Below are positions 1-7,407 of a DNA stretch of 9,236 nucleotides, in pieces; the stretch's first letter is position 1; each line of letters starts with the position of its first letter. The translations under genes and the position numbers were made by a program. Below the pieces are notes generated by a model. It saw only the letters and a list, made by a program, of their open reading frames with translations. It had not been told where the DNA came from and ran no database searches. The stretch is from Candidatus Sumerlaeota bacterium (GTDB lineage: Bacteria; Sumerlaeota; Sumerlaeia; UBA8349): contig DNPO01000151.1 of assembly GCA_003501375.1 (NCBI GenBank), positions 1 through 9,236 of the forward strand. The letters run 5' to 3'.

Positions 1-573
1 TTGCTTGCTGGAAAAAAACATGAAACCCACCCGCTTGTCATTAGCAATCAAGGGACAAGTAAGACTGGAGCGCAAGCCTTCATGCACAATGAGTTGCGTG
101 GGTTCTGAGTCAGGATGTTGCGCCAGATATTCTTCCAAATCATTCAGGATGCGCGGTGTTCCCGATTGTAAAATTCCCCACAGGCTACTGCCGTGGATAG
201 GGGCCATGAATCCCTTTTGAATCTGTAAATCTGACTCGCTGGAACGCGCCCATGTGGCTACTGCAGATTCTCCATCTTCGCTCAACAACGAAAACCCGAT
301 ACGGTCATAAGGAATAATGGCCCGGAACGAATGGTAGACCTGATCCAGCACCTCATCCAGCGTGAGTCCCGTGTTGATACTTTCCGTTAAGTGGGCCAAT
401 GTGCGCATTTCCGCCATGCGCTTTTCCATCACATTACCCAACTGTGTAAGCGCTACTCCCAAGTCAAAAATATCGTCCTGGGGCGGCAGTGGGGTAAGCG
501 AACCACAATGCCCCTGGCAAATGCAGCGGATGGATTGGGTGTACCAGGCGATGCGGGGGTCTGGATCAGACAT
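1..573 (-). CDS. GAF-domain sensory protein, N-terminal part (gene runs off the left edge)
   Basis: An ATG at 573-571 opens a frame that stays open for 191 codons to base 1, so the C-terminal output part is missing. Residues about 58-191 read as a GAF domain: a helix rich in Met/Glu/Leu, then IPYDRIGFSLL (87-97), GSSLWGIL (128-135), PRILNDLEEYL (140-150), HPDSEP, GLRSSLTCPL (166-175) and VGFMFFSS (182-189). This motif set is typical of GAF domains that precede histidine kinase, HD-type or cyclase outputs; which one applies here cannot be seen. The first 57 residues include a short cysteine cluster C17-x-C19-x3-C23. No signal peptide or membrane span follows this start, so a cytoplasmic sensor is inferred. 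The start is tentative: the ribosome-binding site is poor (GCAGAAAG about 12 bases upstream), a GTG lies two codons upstream, and the frame is open all the way back to the thpR stop codon. Confidence 0.83.
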   Translation of the reverse strand, partial: MSDPDPRIAWYTQSIRCICQGHCGSLTPLPPQDDIFDLGVALTQLGNVMEKRMAEMRTLAHLTESINTGLTLDEVLDQVYHSFRAIIPYDRIGFSLLSEDGESAVATWARSSESDLQIQKGFMAPIHGSSLWGILQSGTPRILNDLEEYLAQHPDSEPTQLIVHEGLRSSLTCPLIANDKRVGFMFFSSKQ

Positions 574-641
574 ATGCACTTGAACTTTCTGCCGTCGTTG
601 GTAGGGGGGATATTGTGTTCGGCACGCTGTCTGAACACATC

Positions 642-668
642 CCAATATGAGTGTATCTTCTATGTCAA
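642..668 (-). promoter_or_regulatory. Candidate sigma70 promoter for the GAF gene
   Basis: On the minus strand there is a perfect -35 box TTGACA (668-663), followed after 15 bases by TATTGG (647-642). The spacing is shorter than the preferred 16-18. The implied transcript would start about 60 bases before the ATG at 573. The -10 match is only moderate, so this is a suggestion based on the perfect -35 box and its placement. Confidence 0.3.
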
Positions 669-730
669 GCGAACGACAATAGCAAGAAAAAGGAAAATTC
701 TTTTCGAGAAGATTAATGGCAAGTGATAGG

Positions 731-804
731 CAAAACAACAAGACGGATTGCACAGATAAGCATGATCGGGTCTGACTTGATTCGCACTCATCCGTGAAAT
801 CCGT
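731..804 (-). repeat. Imperfect palindrome with T-rich flank, possible dispersed element or thpR terminator
   Basis: ACGGATTGCACAGAT at 743-757 is matched by the inverted sequence at 790-804 (ATCCGTGAAATCCGT), giving arms that pair at 13 of 15 positions around a loop of about 32 bases; weaker complementarity continues inward. Read on the minus strand, the structure starts 30 bases after the thpR stop and is followed by a T-rich run (740-731, TGTTGTTTTG), so it could act as a weak terminator for thpR. The wording ATCCGTGAAATCCGTG also resembles intergenic boilerplate that recurs in many bacterial genomes. Whether it is repeated elsewhere in this genome cannot be seen from one window. Confidence 0.5.
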
Positions 805-834
805 GTCGATCTTTTTCCTTGCGGTTCTCCAGAA

Positions 835-1419
835 CTATGATGTAGTCAATTCCCAACGATGCAAGGGAGTATAAACAGGGCCTTCAGGAGTTAGGGTACT
901 TTGGTAAAGTGTAACGGCATCTATTAATCCCGTGCCGAGACTGGTTTCCTGATGTGATTTGACCACGCTTGCCATAGCCTCCACGCCGCGCATGGCGGGA
1001 ATGCGGCCCAAGGTCAAATGCGGAGAGAAGGGTTGTTTTTCCGGAGGGTACCCCAGCGTTTTCATTGTCTCTTCCATCCGCTGCGCCAAGTCGGTTAGTT
1101 CCGCTTTGCCTTCCCGTATCCCACACCACAGCACTTTGGGGGCATGCACGTTCGGGAAGAAGCCCAGTCCTCGCATTTCAAAGGAAAAAGCATGTGTTTC
1201 GGCTAATGCCGCTTGTACTGTTTCGATAATTTCTGGTACTTTTTCTTCGACTGTATCGCCGATAAATTTCAGCGTTAGGTGCATCACTTCCGGTTGAACC
1301 CAACGAACGTAGGACTTGGTAAACTGGATGCCTTTTTGCAAATTAGCCTGCAAGTGGACGGCAGCGCTGCGCTGGGCATCGCTCATATCAACCGCTATAA
1401 AAGTACGAAGCATTGTCAT
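835..1419 (-). CDS. thpR: RNA 2',3'-cyclic phosphodiesterase (ThpR/LigT, 2H family)
   Basis: The 194-residue product has the two HxTx motifs that define 2H phosphoesterases: HLTL at 47-50 and HLTL at 134-137. Other family marks are RTFIAVD (5-11) at the start, KFIG after the first motif, PKVLWCGI (94-101), FSPH before the second motif, and LYQSTLTPEGPVY (171-183) near the end. Length is normal for the family. The known activity is hydrolysis of 2',3'-cyclic phosphate ends on RNA to 2'-phosphomonoesters (with reversible 2'-5' ligation seen in vitro); it is a soluble cytoplasmic enzyme. The ATG at 1419 is chosen because AAAGGTG (1432-1426) lies six bases upstream; a GTG at 1428 falls inside that site, and an ATG at 1413 would also be in frame. 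It stands between a strong terminator upstream and a palindrome downstream, so it is probably transcribed alone. Confidence 0.93.
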   Translation of the reverse strand: MTMLRTFIAVDMSDAQRSAAVHLQANLQKGIQFTKSYVRWVQPEVMHLTLKFIGDTVEEKVPEIIETVQAALAETHAFSFEMRGLGFFPNVHAPKVLWCGIREGKAELTDLAQRMEETMKTLGYPPEKQPFSPHLTLGRIPAMRGVEAMASVVKSHQETSLGTGLIDAVTLYQSTLTPEGPVYTPLHRWELTTS

Positions 1420-1467
1420 AAAAAACACCTTTGGCGAGTAAAGAACTTTTAATGGTCCAACTTGCAG

Positions 1468-1496
1468 ATGCTACACCGCACGCCACCGTCTGACAA
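1468..1496 (-). promoter_or_regulatory. Candidate sigma70 promoter for thpR
   Basis: On the minus strand TTGTCA (1496-1491) is followed by exactly 17 bases and TAGCAT (1473-1468), matching the consensus at five and four of six positions. It lies just downstream of the terminator at 1526-1562 and about 50 bases before the thpR ATG, where a promoter for an independently transcribed gene is expected. Confidence 0.38.
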
Positions 1497-1525
1497 CGGA
1501 AAACCAGATGAAAAGCCAAAGTAAC

Positions 1526-1562
1526 AAAAAGAGGCCTGGCGAAATATCGCCAGGCCTCTTTT
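1526..1562 (-). terminator. Strong Rho-independent terminator of the SPOR-like gene
   Basis: A perfect 12-bp stem, GAGGCCTGGCGA (1531-1542) against TCGCCAGGCCTC (1547-1558), closes a four-base loop AATA. On the minus strand it is followed by five T (1530-1526), and it starts 29 bases after the stop codon at 1589-1587. A-runs on both sides (AAAAA before, TTTT after) make it symmetric, so it could stop transcription from either side, but no plus-strand gene lies to its left in the window. Confidence 0.93.
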
Positions 1563-1586
1563 GAACATTGGTTTTGGATTGGGGGG

Positions 1587-4211
1587 CTATACGCCGTGCG
1601 CCTGTCCAATAACAAGGTTGGCCACGTAAATCGATCCAATGGTTTCGCTGTTGTCACGGATGGAGATGGTATTCAGGCTGTCTGTCAAGGTGCCCATACG
1701 GACGCCCTCGGCAACCAATTGACCATCAACGTACCCATCCACCAAGCCAGCAGGCAGGTCAACAATGTACCGGATATGTCGCCAAGACCTTAGTTGGTAA
1801 TTAGTGGGACGGGTAAATACGCGCAGATAGGATGGCGTGTTTGGCCCGGCGCTCTGCACCACGGTGTGGATGGAACGGCGGAAGTCGGCGTCTTTCTCAA
1901 AGTAGAAACCGAGCATGGGCTTGTTCTTTTCATCGCAGCGGAAATCAAACTCAATGTTCAAGCGGCCTTTAACATCCGGGAAGGCACAGGTGAAGCCCGT
2001 GGGGCCATCGCCACTTGTTTTCTTGAAAAGCATACACTTGCGGCTGGTGTTATCAGGATCACTGACAACCTCCAAAGTTGCGTACGTGTTGTTTTCACCG
2101 GTCCAACCCTTGGGCATCTGTCCAACAGGGTCTTTGGAGTAGTCCTGCATGAAGAAGATACCCGCCGGATTCTCGGGAACTGCCAAGGCAGCCGCGGGGA
2201 TTTCAGGAACGGGCGCAGGCACAGGTGCTTCCACAACAGGTGCCGGGGCTGCCGGAGCAGGCTTGGCAGCAACCACTTCCTCAATCGCTTCTTGCTTAGC
2301 GACTGGTACGGGAGCGGGCGGCGGCGGCGTGGGTACTGGTGCGACTACGGTGGGGGGGACTGGAGGAGTAGACGTGGGTGGAACGGTCTGATCCATGTCA
2401 AAATTGAACGAGAGGCCGCCAAGTGGATTGGTTTCCATCGGAGGTACGCTGGGAGCAGCAGCAGGTGCTTTTGCCTGAGGTTGTCCCCCCGTAAAATCTA
2501 TACCCTCCAGAGGAATTGCCTGGTAGTTTGAAGCCGGAGCCTCGGGCTTCGGGACTGGAGCAGGAGCCGGAACAGGTTTCGGAGCAGCGACGGGCGCTTT
2601 GGGTGGGAGCACAACCGGCACCGGCGGCGGAAGTGGCTCACCCACGATGGCATCGTCAAAGGAGAAGACGATTTCCTGAGCGGGGGGCACTTCAGTCTCC
2701 ATCGGAATTTCCATTGCCGTAATGGCAGGAGCCGTCATATTGACTGGTTTATCCGGCACAATGGCATCGTCAAAGGAGAAATTCTGATCTTCATGCACCT
2801 GGGCTTGGGGCGCTGGGGCGGATTTTTTATTGTCCCCAAAGTCAATGGCAAAACCGTCATCCGCACCCGTCTTCTTGGCGCTGGAAGCCGGCGCAATCAG
2901 ATTTTTTTCATCAAACATTGGCTCTTCGCCGAAGTTATCGAATCCGCCCATGTTGCCGTGTGACGCAGGAGCGTCTGGAATAAGGAATTCGGCATCGGGC
3001 GAGAGCGATTGCTCAATCAGCGGTCGTTGCTCGTCATAAGTCAGGCTGGATGGCCCGGAGGCGGCAAGCATGCGAGTTCTTTCACGCAGTTCCTGCAAGG
3101 GGGCAATGGCCTCTTCCTGCAACTGGTGCATCATGCGGGAATAGTGACGACGTCCAGCAATATAAATACCCACGATGAAGATGACAAGCAACAATGCAAC
3201 TCCGGCGGCAATCCCCCAGAAAAGCATTTGATCTTTATTCTTGGCGCGTCGATCTTCGTCTGCTTTGACGCGTTCAATATCTGCCATCTTTTTATCCACT
3301 TCGGTCAGAAGAGCGGTGGCTTTGTCTTTCAGTTCTTTGTCCGTGGACTTATTAGCCAGAACAGCGTTCAGGGTAGCGCGGGCGGTGCGCAGATCATCCA
3401 AATTGCTGCCTTTTACCTGATCTGCAGCTTGTTCCAAGTTTTTCTGCAATTGATCGCGTTCGCGTGCGACCACAACATCTTCATTGTCTAACTTTTTACC
3501 CAATAGGTTGTTGATGCTTTCGCGTTTGCTCACAACGATGGGGTCGCTGGGAGAAATCTTTTCCCATTCATCCAAAGTGCGCAAGGCGCCATCATAGTCC
3601 TTCTGATCCTTCTGACGGCCAAACTGGAGATTCAATCGGCGAACTTCCCGCTGCCGGGTTGCCTCTGCATCGCGTTTGTCGTTGATGTCAACAACAATGC
3701 CTTTGACCTTGCTGTCCAAGGCTTCCATTTTCTTTTTCAGTTCTAAAATTTCAACAGCAGTCGAATTACCCGAAGTGGTGGCCGTTTGCTTGTTGATAAT
3801 ATCCATGACCGCATTTTTTTGCTCAGGCGTCAGGCTTTTCCACGCATCGCTATTCAATACGCTATCGGGAACTTGTTTGCTGCTCCCCGAGTCTTTGCTA
3901 GTGGCTGTGCTGGAGGCATCCACTTTTTTCACAACGGCAAAGGAGAACCCTTCCTGAATGGCACGAGCACGCAATGTGGTGGCATCATCCTCCGTCTTGA
4001 AACTTCCCACATAGACACGCTGGAATCCCTCTTCCTGAACTAACTCAGGAAGATATCCTTTTTGTCGTAAGTTTCCAACGACTGTGCGTGCTTCGCTGGC
4101 CTCATGCGTGGAGACTATCAGGACTCGATACACATCTTCGGCAAAACAAGTTGCAGTCATTAAGAACAAACAAACCATACTGAAGCAGAACAGAAACCGG
4201 CTCTTAAACAT
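1587..4211 (-). CDS. SPOR-like, single-span membrane protein with proline-rich tail and C-terminal jelly-roll-like domain
   Basis: This 874-residue protein has no family name that I recognise. Domains in order: signal peptide 1-24 ending CFA before EDVY (signal peptidase I type; no lipobox cysteine in place); SPOR-like domain about 26-97 (two related beta-alpha-beta halves, with VYVGSFKTEDDATTLRA at 66-82), which in known families binds denuded peptidoglycan; charged helical and coiled-coil region about 150-325, with one TPR-like stretch near 198-222; membrane span about 329-352; a long Pro/Ala/Val-rich, probably disordered tail about 385-680 carrying FSFDDAIV twice (478-485, 516-523) and looser relatives such as FAIDFGD (454-460) and LSFNFDMD (600-607); and a C-terminal all-beta domain about 684-870 with VDGYVDGQLV (824-833), resembling LamG or DUF1080-type jelly rolls. 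Start codon ATG at 4211 has AAGGAG six bases upstream. It lies 85 bases after the membrane fusion gene and ends in a strong terminator. The single span after a signal peptide puts the tail and jelly roll in the cytoplasm, which is odd for such a fold. A FimV-like envelope scaffold is one analogy only. Confidence 0.9.
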   Translation of the reverse strand: MFKSRFLFCFSMVCLFLMTATCFAEDVYRVLIVSTHEASEARTVVGNLRQKGYLPELVQEEGFQRVYVGSFKTEDDATTLRARAIQEGFSFAVVKKVDASSTATSKDSGSSKQVPDSVLNSDAWKSLTPEQKNAVMDIINKQTATTSGNSTAVEILELKKKMEALDSKVKGIVVDINDKRDAEATRQREVRRLNLQFGRQKDQKDYDGALRTLDEWEKISPSDPIVVSKRESINNLLGKKLDNEDVVVARERDQLQKNLEQAADQVKGSNLDDLRTARATLNAVLANKSTDKELKDKATALLTEVDKKMADIERVKADEDRRAKNKDQMLFWGIAAGVALLLVIFIVGIYIAGRRHYSRMMHQLQEEAIAPLQELRERTRMLAASGPSSLTYDEQRPLIEQSLSPDAEFLIPDAPASHGNMGGFDNFGEEPMFDEKNLIAPASSAKKTGADDGFAIDFGDNKKSAPAPQAQVHEDQNFSFDDAIVPDKPVNMTAPAITAMEIPMETEVPPAQEIVFSFDDAIVGEPLPPPVPVVLPPKAPVAAPKPVPAPAPVPKPEAPASNYQAIPLEGIDFTGGQPQAKAPAAAPSVPPMETNPLGGLSFNFDMDQTVPPTSTPPVPPTVVAPVPTPPPPAPVPVAKQEAIEEVVAAKPAPAAPAPVVEAPVPAPVPEIPAAALAVPENPAGIFFMQDYSKDPVGQMPKGWTGENNTYATLEVVSDPDNTSRKCMLFKKTSGDGPTGFTCAFPDVKGRLNIEFDFRCDEKNKPMLGFYFEKDADFRRSIHTVVQSAGPNTPSYLRVFTRPTNYQLRSWRHIRYIVDLPAGLVDGYVDGQLVAEGVRMGTLTDSLNTISIRDNSETIGSIYVANLVIGQAHGV
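2647..2780. repeat. Direct 20-bp repeat encoding the two FSFDDAIV motifs
   Basis: ATGGCATCGTCAAAGGAGAA occurs exactly at 2647-2666 and again at 2761-2780, 114 bases (38 codons) apart and in the same frame of the 874-residue protein. Each copy is preceded by CAC and one differing base; the flanks then diverge. It encodes the motif pair at residues 478-485 and 516-523. Identity at DNA level, including wobble positions, suggests a recent internal duplication or strong constraint. Confidence 0.85.
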
Positions 4212-4256
4212 TGTGCGCTCCTTACTACAAAATAATAATTCGGTCCCCCATATCTA

Positions 4257-4284
4257 TTTCTACAAAACGGGTGAACCTTGTCAA
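4257..4284 (-). promoter_or_regulatory. Candidate sigma70 promoter for the SPOR-like gene
   Basis: A perfect minus-strand -35 box TTGACA (4284-4279) is followed after 16 bases by TAGAAA (4262-4257). It sits in the 85-base gap just after the stop codon of the upstream gene and about 45 bases before the ATG at 4211. The -10 match is four of six. If real, the SPOR-like gene can be expressed alone as well as by read-through from the upstream gene, since no clear terminator lies between them. Confidence 0.4.
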
Positions 4285-4296
4285 TAAAAAAGGCTG

Positions 4297-7200
4297 TCAA
4301 ATCTGTGCTTCTTTGCAGAGTTTTGCAAATTCTTCGTTATTTTGGAACTCAACTTTCCAATGTTCGAGATGCTCGTGTGCTTTGTCTGGAGAACCGTAGG
4401 CCATGTAGCAACGGGCAATTCCCAAAATTGCCTGTAGTTTGAAGTGTCGGGATTTGTTCAAAAGACCTTTGACGCCTTCCTGCTCCCCCGCCGAAATCTT
4501 GCCCGCCAGCAACTGCGCCGACAGTTGCGAATCGGTCATGAGCGCATTGCGCAGCATCTGATTATAACGATTGGCAGCATCCAGTAAGCAGGTGTTGGAG
4601 TCGATGTTCAACTTTGCTGCTTTGGACGGATTCGTTTCGTCCTTCGCCATGCGCCGATATTCCATGCCTACCGTGTATTCTGCCTCGGCAAGAACGGAAA
4701 AGTGCCAGACATCGGGGCTGATATCGTCGCCAGAGCGGGTACAACGGCGGCGAATGTCGTCAAAGGAAAGCAGATGCCGAACGCTTTCATCCTCATTGTC
4801 CGTGATGCGGAAGGCTTTAAGGTATTCCAGCGCGGCTTCATGAACCCGCATGCGGCGTAGATTGGCGTGTCCGGCCAAAATGGCGTCCGTCGCCTTCTCA
4901 AAATTTTGCACGCGCTTGACCACTTCGGGATATTCCGAGGCATCTTCCAAATAAGGAACGACGGAAGTGTGTTTGGCACGCAACGACTCTAAATTGGTTA
5001 GTAATGGTTCATCCCCATAACCGAACTTGGGCGATTCAAATTCCAAGTGGGGGAAGAGCTCTGTGTTCAGTGGTGCGGCAGCCCAGTCCTTCTTGAACAA
5101 CTCGGCAGATTCGAGGAAGCAGGAGAGAATTTTTTCCGGCTGCTGGAGGGATACTTCCACCAGGTCCGCCTGCACTTCCGGGCGCTGGATACGTTCCAAC
5201 ATACGGTTGATGTTGATTTTAAGCGGTTGTTTCGTGCCAATGAGCAACAGGTAATGCGTTGGTTCGTTGTTCATATACCAAATGGTCATGTCAGGAAAAA
5301 CTGCTGCAAATGTCTTCATGGCACAGGCAAAAACCTCGGGCGACATGCCGCCCAGTGGCATCCAGACCACCACCATGCCGTCATCGTTGATGTTGTTTTT
5401 GCAGAGTTTGAAGTACTCTTCGTCGTACAGGTTCGCGTTGGACTTATAGCGCAAATCCGTGCAGTCTGTGGCGATCACGTCATAATGTTGCTTGGTAAAA
5501 CGGAGGTACGAACGAGCGTCGTCGAGAATGACTTGATAACGTCCGTTGTGGAATTTTTGTCCGGCCAAAGGAGTTTTTTTATCCCAGGCGTTCAGTAACC
5601 CGTGGTTAGAATCCTTCAGCACATCAGCCAATTCGGGCATGGTGCCTGCGATTTCAATGCAGTCCACGCGCTCAAATTCCTTGTATTGCAGATAGGACCA
5701 TGATGCGCCACCCGAGCCAAACCCAACGGTAAGCGCAGATTTGGGGTTTTTGAGGAAAAGCGCAGGGACGTGCGCCAAACTTTTTTGGTCGGTCATCAGG
5801 ATGCGATCGGTGCCCGCAACGCCCACGTTGTCCACATAGATCGTGCGATAACCAATCGAGTTTTCAACCACGGAGGCTGTGGTAAGTGGGCCTTCCTTGT
5901 AGGCGACCATTTTGGTGTTGTACTCGTCCAAACTTTGGAAATAGTAATTTTGCGGGAGGCGAATCATGAACAGTACAAGCGCCACAGCAGCAACCACGCT
6001 CCAAAGTATTTTATTCTTGCCGGTGTCCGCCGGATTCAGCACCAAGGTCAGGATGCCAATGGCGGCGTTAATCATGCCGAGAAAGAGCAGCCCCTTGGCC
6101 AAGCCCATCAGGGGAATCAGTACGAAACCCGCACAGAAGGAACCCAAAATTGCACCCACGGTATTGAGCGCATAAAGCCGTCCAATGCTGGAACCAAGGC
6201 CCTTGCCTTGTCGCACGCACAGACGAGCGACTACCGGAAAAGCCATTCCCATTAAGAAGGTGGGCAAGCCAAGTACCAGCACCGTGCGAAGGAAGACATT
6301 GCTGACTTCGAGCAGCCAATTAAATTCCTGGGTTTTAGTATTAAAAGGATCGCCAAAGGAAAATGCGCCAACAAACTTGATCAACATGAAGAGCGAGAAT
6401 GCACCGCTGAGACCGGTCAGTAACTGGATGAGACCATACAAACGCGCAGGATCGCGCTGGCGCTCGACGCGCGAAGCCATGAATGCGCTACCGAGTGCCA
6501 GACCGGACAGGAACACGGTCAGCATTGCGCTGAAGGAGTAGGTGGTGTTCTTCAAATAGTCAAAGCGGAAAACCAAGGTGCGTGTCCAGAGCACTTGATA
6601 CGATAGCGCGGCAAAGCCCGAAATTGCGTAGGTTAACAGTACCATGCGCAGGTACCACGCGGGATAGGTGGTGCCAGATGGTGCGGTTTCTTCTTGCGGT
6701 TGTTCCATTGCCACTTTTTCTGCAATGGTTTTTTCCACGGAGAGCGAGAGGACGATGGAGGCTAGGCCCGCCAGAATGCTGAGTGCCGCTCCGAGGTACA
6801 TGGTGCCATGCGTACCGAAAACGGCGATGAAAACAAATCCGGATAGAAATGCACCCAGCACTGCGCCGGTGGTGTTAACCGCGTATAATCCTCCAATGCG
6901 GGAGGCCAGTTTGCCTTCCGCTCCGGCAACAAAGCGAGAGAGGAGTGGCAGCGTTGCGCCCATGCAGGTGGTCGGAACCATCAGCACGCAGAAAGAAAGA
7001 GCAAAGCGAATCAGGCTGAGTTTCATGAACGAAGCGGAACCAGAGGCGTACACCGCATCATAGATCGGATTGAACAATCCCAAAAATGACGGCACGGCCA
7101 GCGCTGTAAGCGCGATGACGATTTCCAAAATGCCGTAGCTGAACAGGGGACGTTTCAAGCGGTCGGCTGCTTTTCCGCCAACCCAACTGCCAAGTGCCAA

Positions 7201-7407
7201 GCCGCCCATATACGCAGCCAAAACGGTGCTAACCGCGTACAATGTGGCCCCAAAAATGTTGAGCAACACACGCGTCCAGATGACTTCGTAGAGTAACGCG
7301 CTGAGACCGGAAAACAGGAAAATAACCAAAACCAGCAGAAAAACAGGAAGAGACACCGCCGGAGCATTCAAGCGCGGTGCATCAGCCGTTTGATTGGTTT
7401 CAAGCAT
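4297..7407 (-). CDS. Fused MFS-like membrane protein / spermidine-synthase-like domain protein
   Basis: With the start at 7407 the protein has 1036 residues. Residues about 18-482 hold many membrane spans in two homologous halves: LSALLYEVIWTR (35-46) pairs with FAALSYQVLWTR (265-276), GLALGS (69-74) with GLALGS (302-307), CMGATLP (148-154) with LMGMAFP (385-391), and GLYAVNTTGAVLG (173-185) with RLYALNTVGAILG (410-422). A Rossmann domain like spermidine synthase follows (about 490-725): SAM-type loop GFGSGG (562-567), E585 in CIEI, DDAR (629-632), and ATDCTD with D648 and D651 in the place of the synthase's catalytic DSSD, then NLYDEEYF. The usual GGGDG loop and DSSDP are altered, so polyamine synthesis is not assured; these fused proteins are mostly uncharacterised. 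About 830-1036 is helical and may form TPR-like repeats. ATG 7407 is preferred because GGA lies nine bases upstream and 17 residues then precede span 1; an ATG at 7491 would add 28 residues but lacks a good ribosome site. It is likely to sit in the inner membrane with its catalytic-type domain on one face. Confidence 0.9.
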   Translation of the reverse strand: MLETNQTADAPRLNAPAVSLPVFLLVLVIFLFSGLSALLYEVIWTRVLLNIFGATLYAVSTVLAAYMGGLALGSWVGGKAADRLKRPLFSYGILEIVIALTALAVPSFLGLFNPIYDAVYASGSASFMKLSLIRFALSFCVLMVPTTCMGATLPLLSRFVAGAEGKLASRIGGLYAVNTTGAVLGAFLSGFVFIAVFGTHGTMYLGAALSILAGLASIVLSLSVEKTIAEKVAMEQPQEETAPSGTTYPAWYLRMVLLTYAISGFAALSYQVLWTRTLVFRFDYLKNTTYSFSAMLTVFLSGLALGSAFMASRVERQRDPARLYGLIQLLTGLSGAFSLFMLIKFVGAFSFGDPFNTKTQEFNWLLEVSNVFLRTVLVLGLPTFLMGMAFPVVARLCVRQGKGLGSSIGRLYALNTVGAILGSFCAGFVLIPLMGLAKGLLFLGMINAAIGILTLVLNPADTGKNKILWSVVAAVALVLFMIRLPQNYYFQSLDEYNTKMVAYKEGPLTTASVVENSIGYRTIYVDNVGVAGTDRILMTDQKSLAHVPALFLKNPKSALTVGFGSGGASWSYLQYKEFERVDCIEIAGTMPELADVLKDSNHGLLNAWDKKTPLAGQKFHNGRYQVILDDARSYLRFTKQHYDVIATDCTDLRYKSNANLYDEEYFKLCKNNINDDGMVVVWMPLGGMSPEVFACAMKTFAAVFPDMTIWYMNNEPTHYLLLIGTKQPLKININRMLERIQRPEVQADLVEVSLQQPEKILSCFLESAELFKKDWAAAPLNTELFPHLEFESPKFGYGDEPLLTNLESLRAKHTSVVPYLEDASEYPEVVKRVQNFEKATDAILAGHANLRRMRVHEAALEYLKAFRITDNEDESVRHLLSFDDIRRRCTRSGDDISPDVWHFSVLAEAEYTVGMEYRRMAKDETNPSKAAKLNIDSNTCLLDAANRYNQMLRNALMTDSQLSAQLLAGKISAGEQEGVKGLLNKSRHFKLQAILGIARCYMAYGSPDKAHEHLEHWKVEFQNNEEFAKLCKEAQI

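Noticed and set aside
1794..2531. 245-codon plus-strand open frame
   Set aside because: It lies opposite the proline-rich tail of the 874-residue protein; its Gly/Arg-rich product reflects the complementary codons and it has no ribosome site or recognisable motif.
4140..4211. Lipoprotein signal in the SPOR-like protein
   Set aside because: The cysteine at residue 22 is preceded by TAT, which does not fit a lipobox; CFA before EDV fits signal peptidase I.
5047..5598. 183-codon plus-strand open frame
   Set aside because: It is opposite the conserved synthase-like domain and shows no motif.
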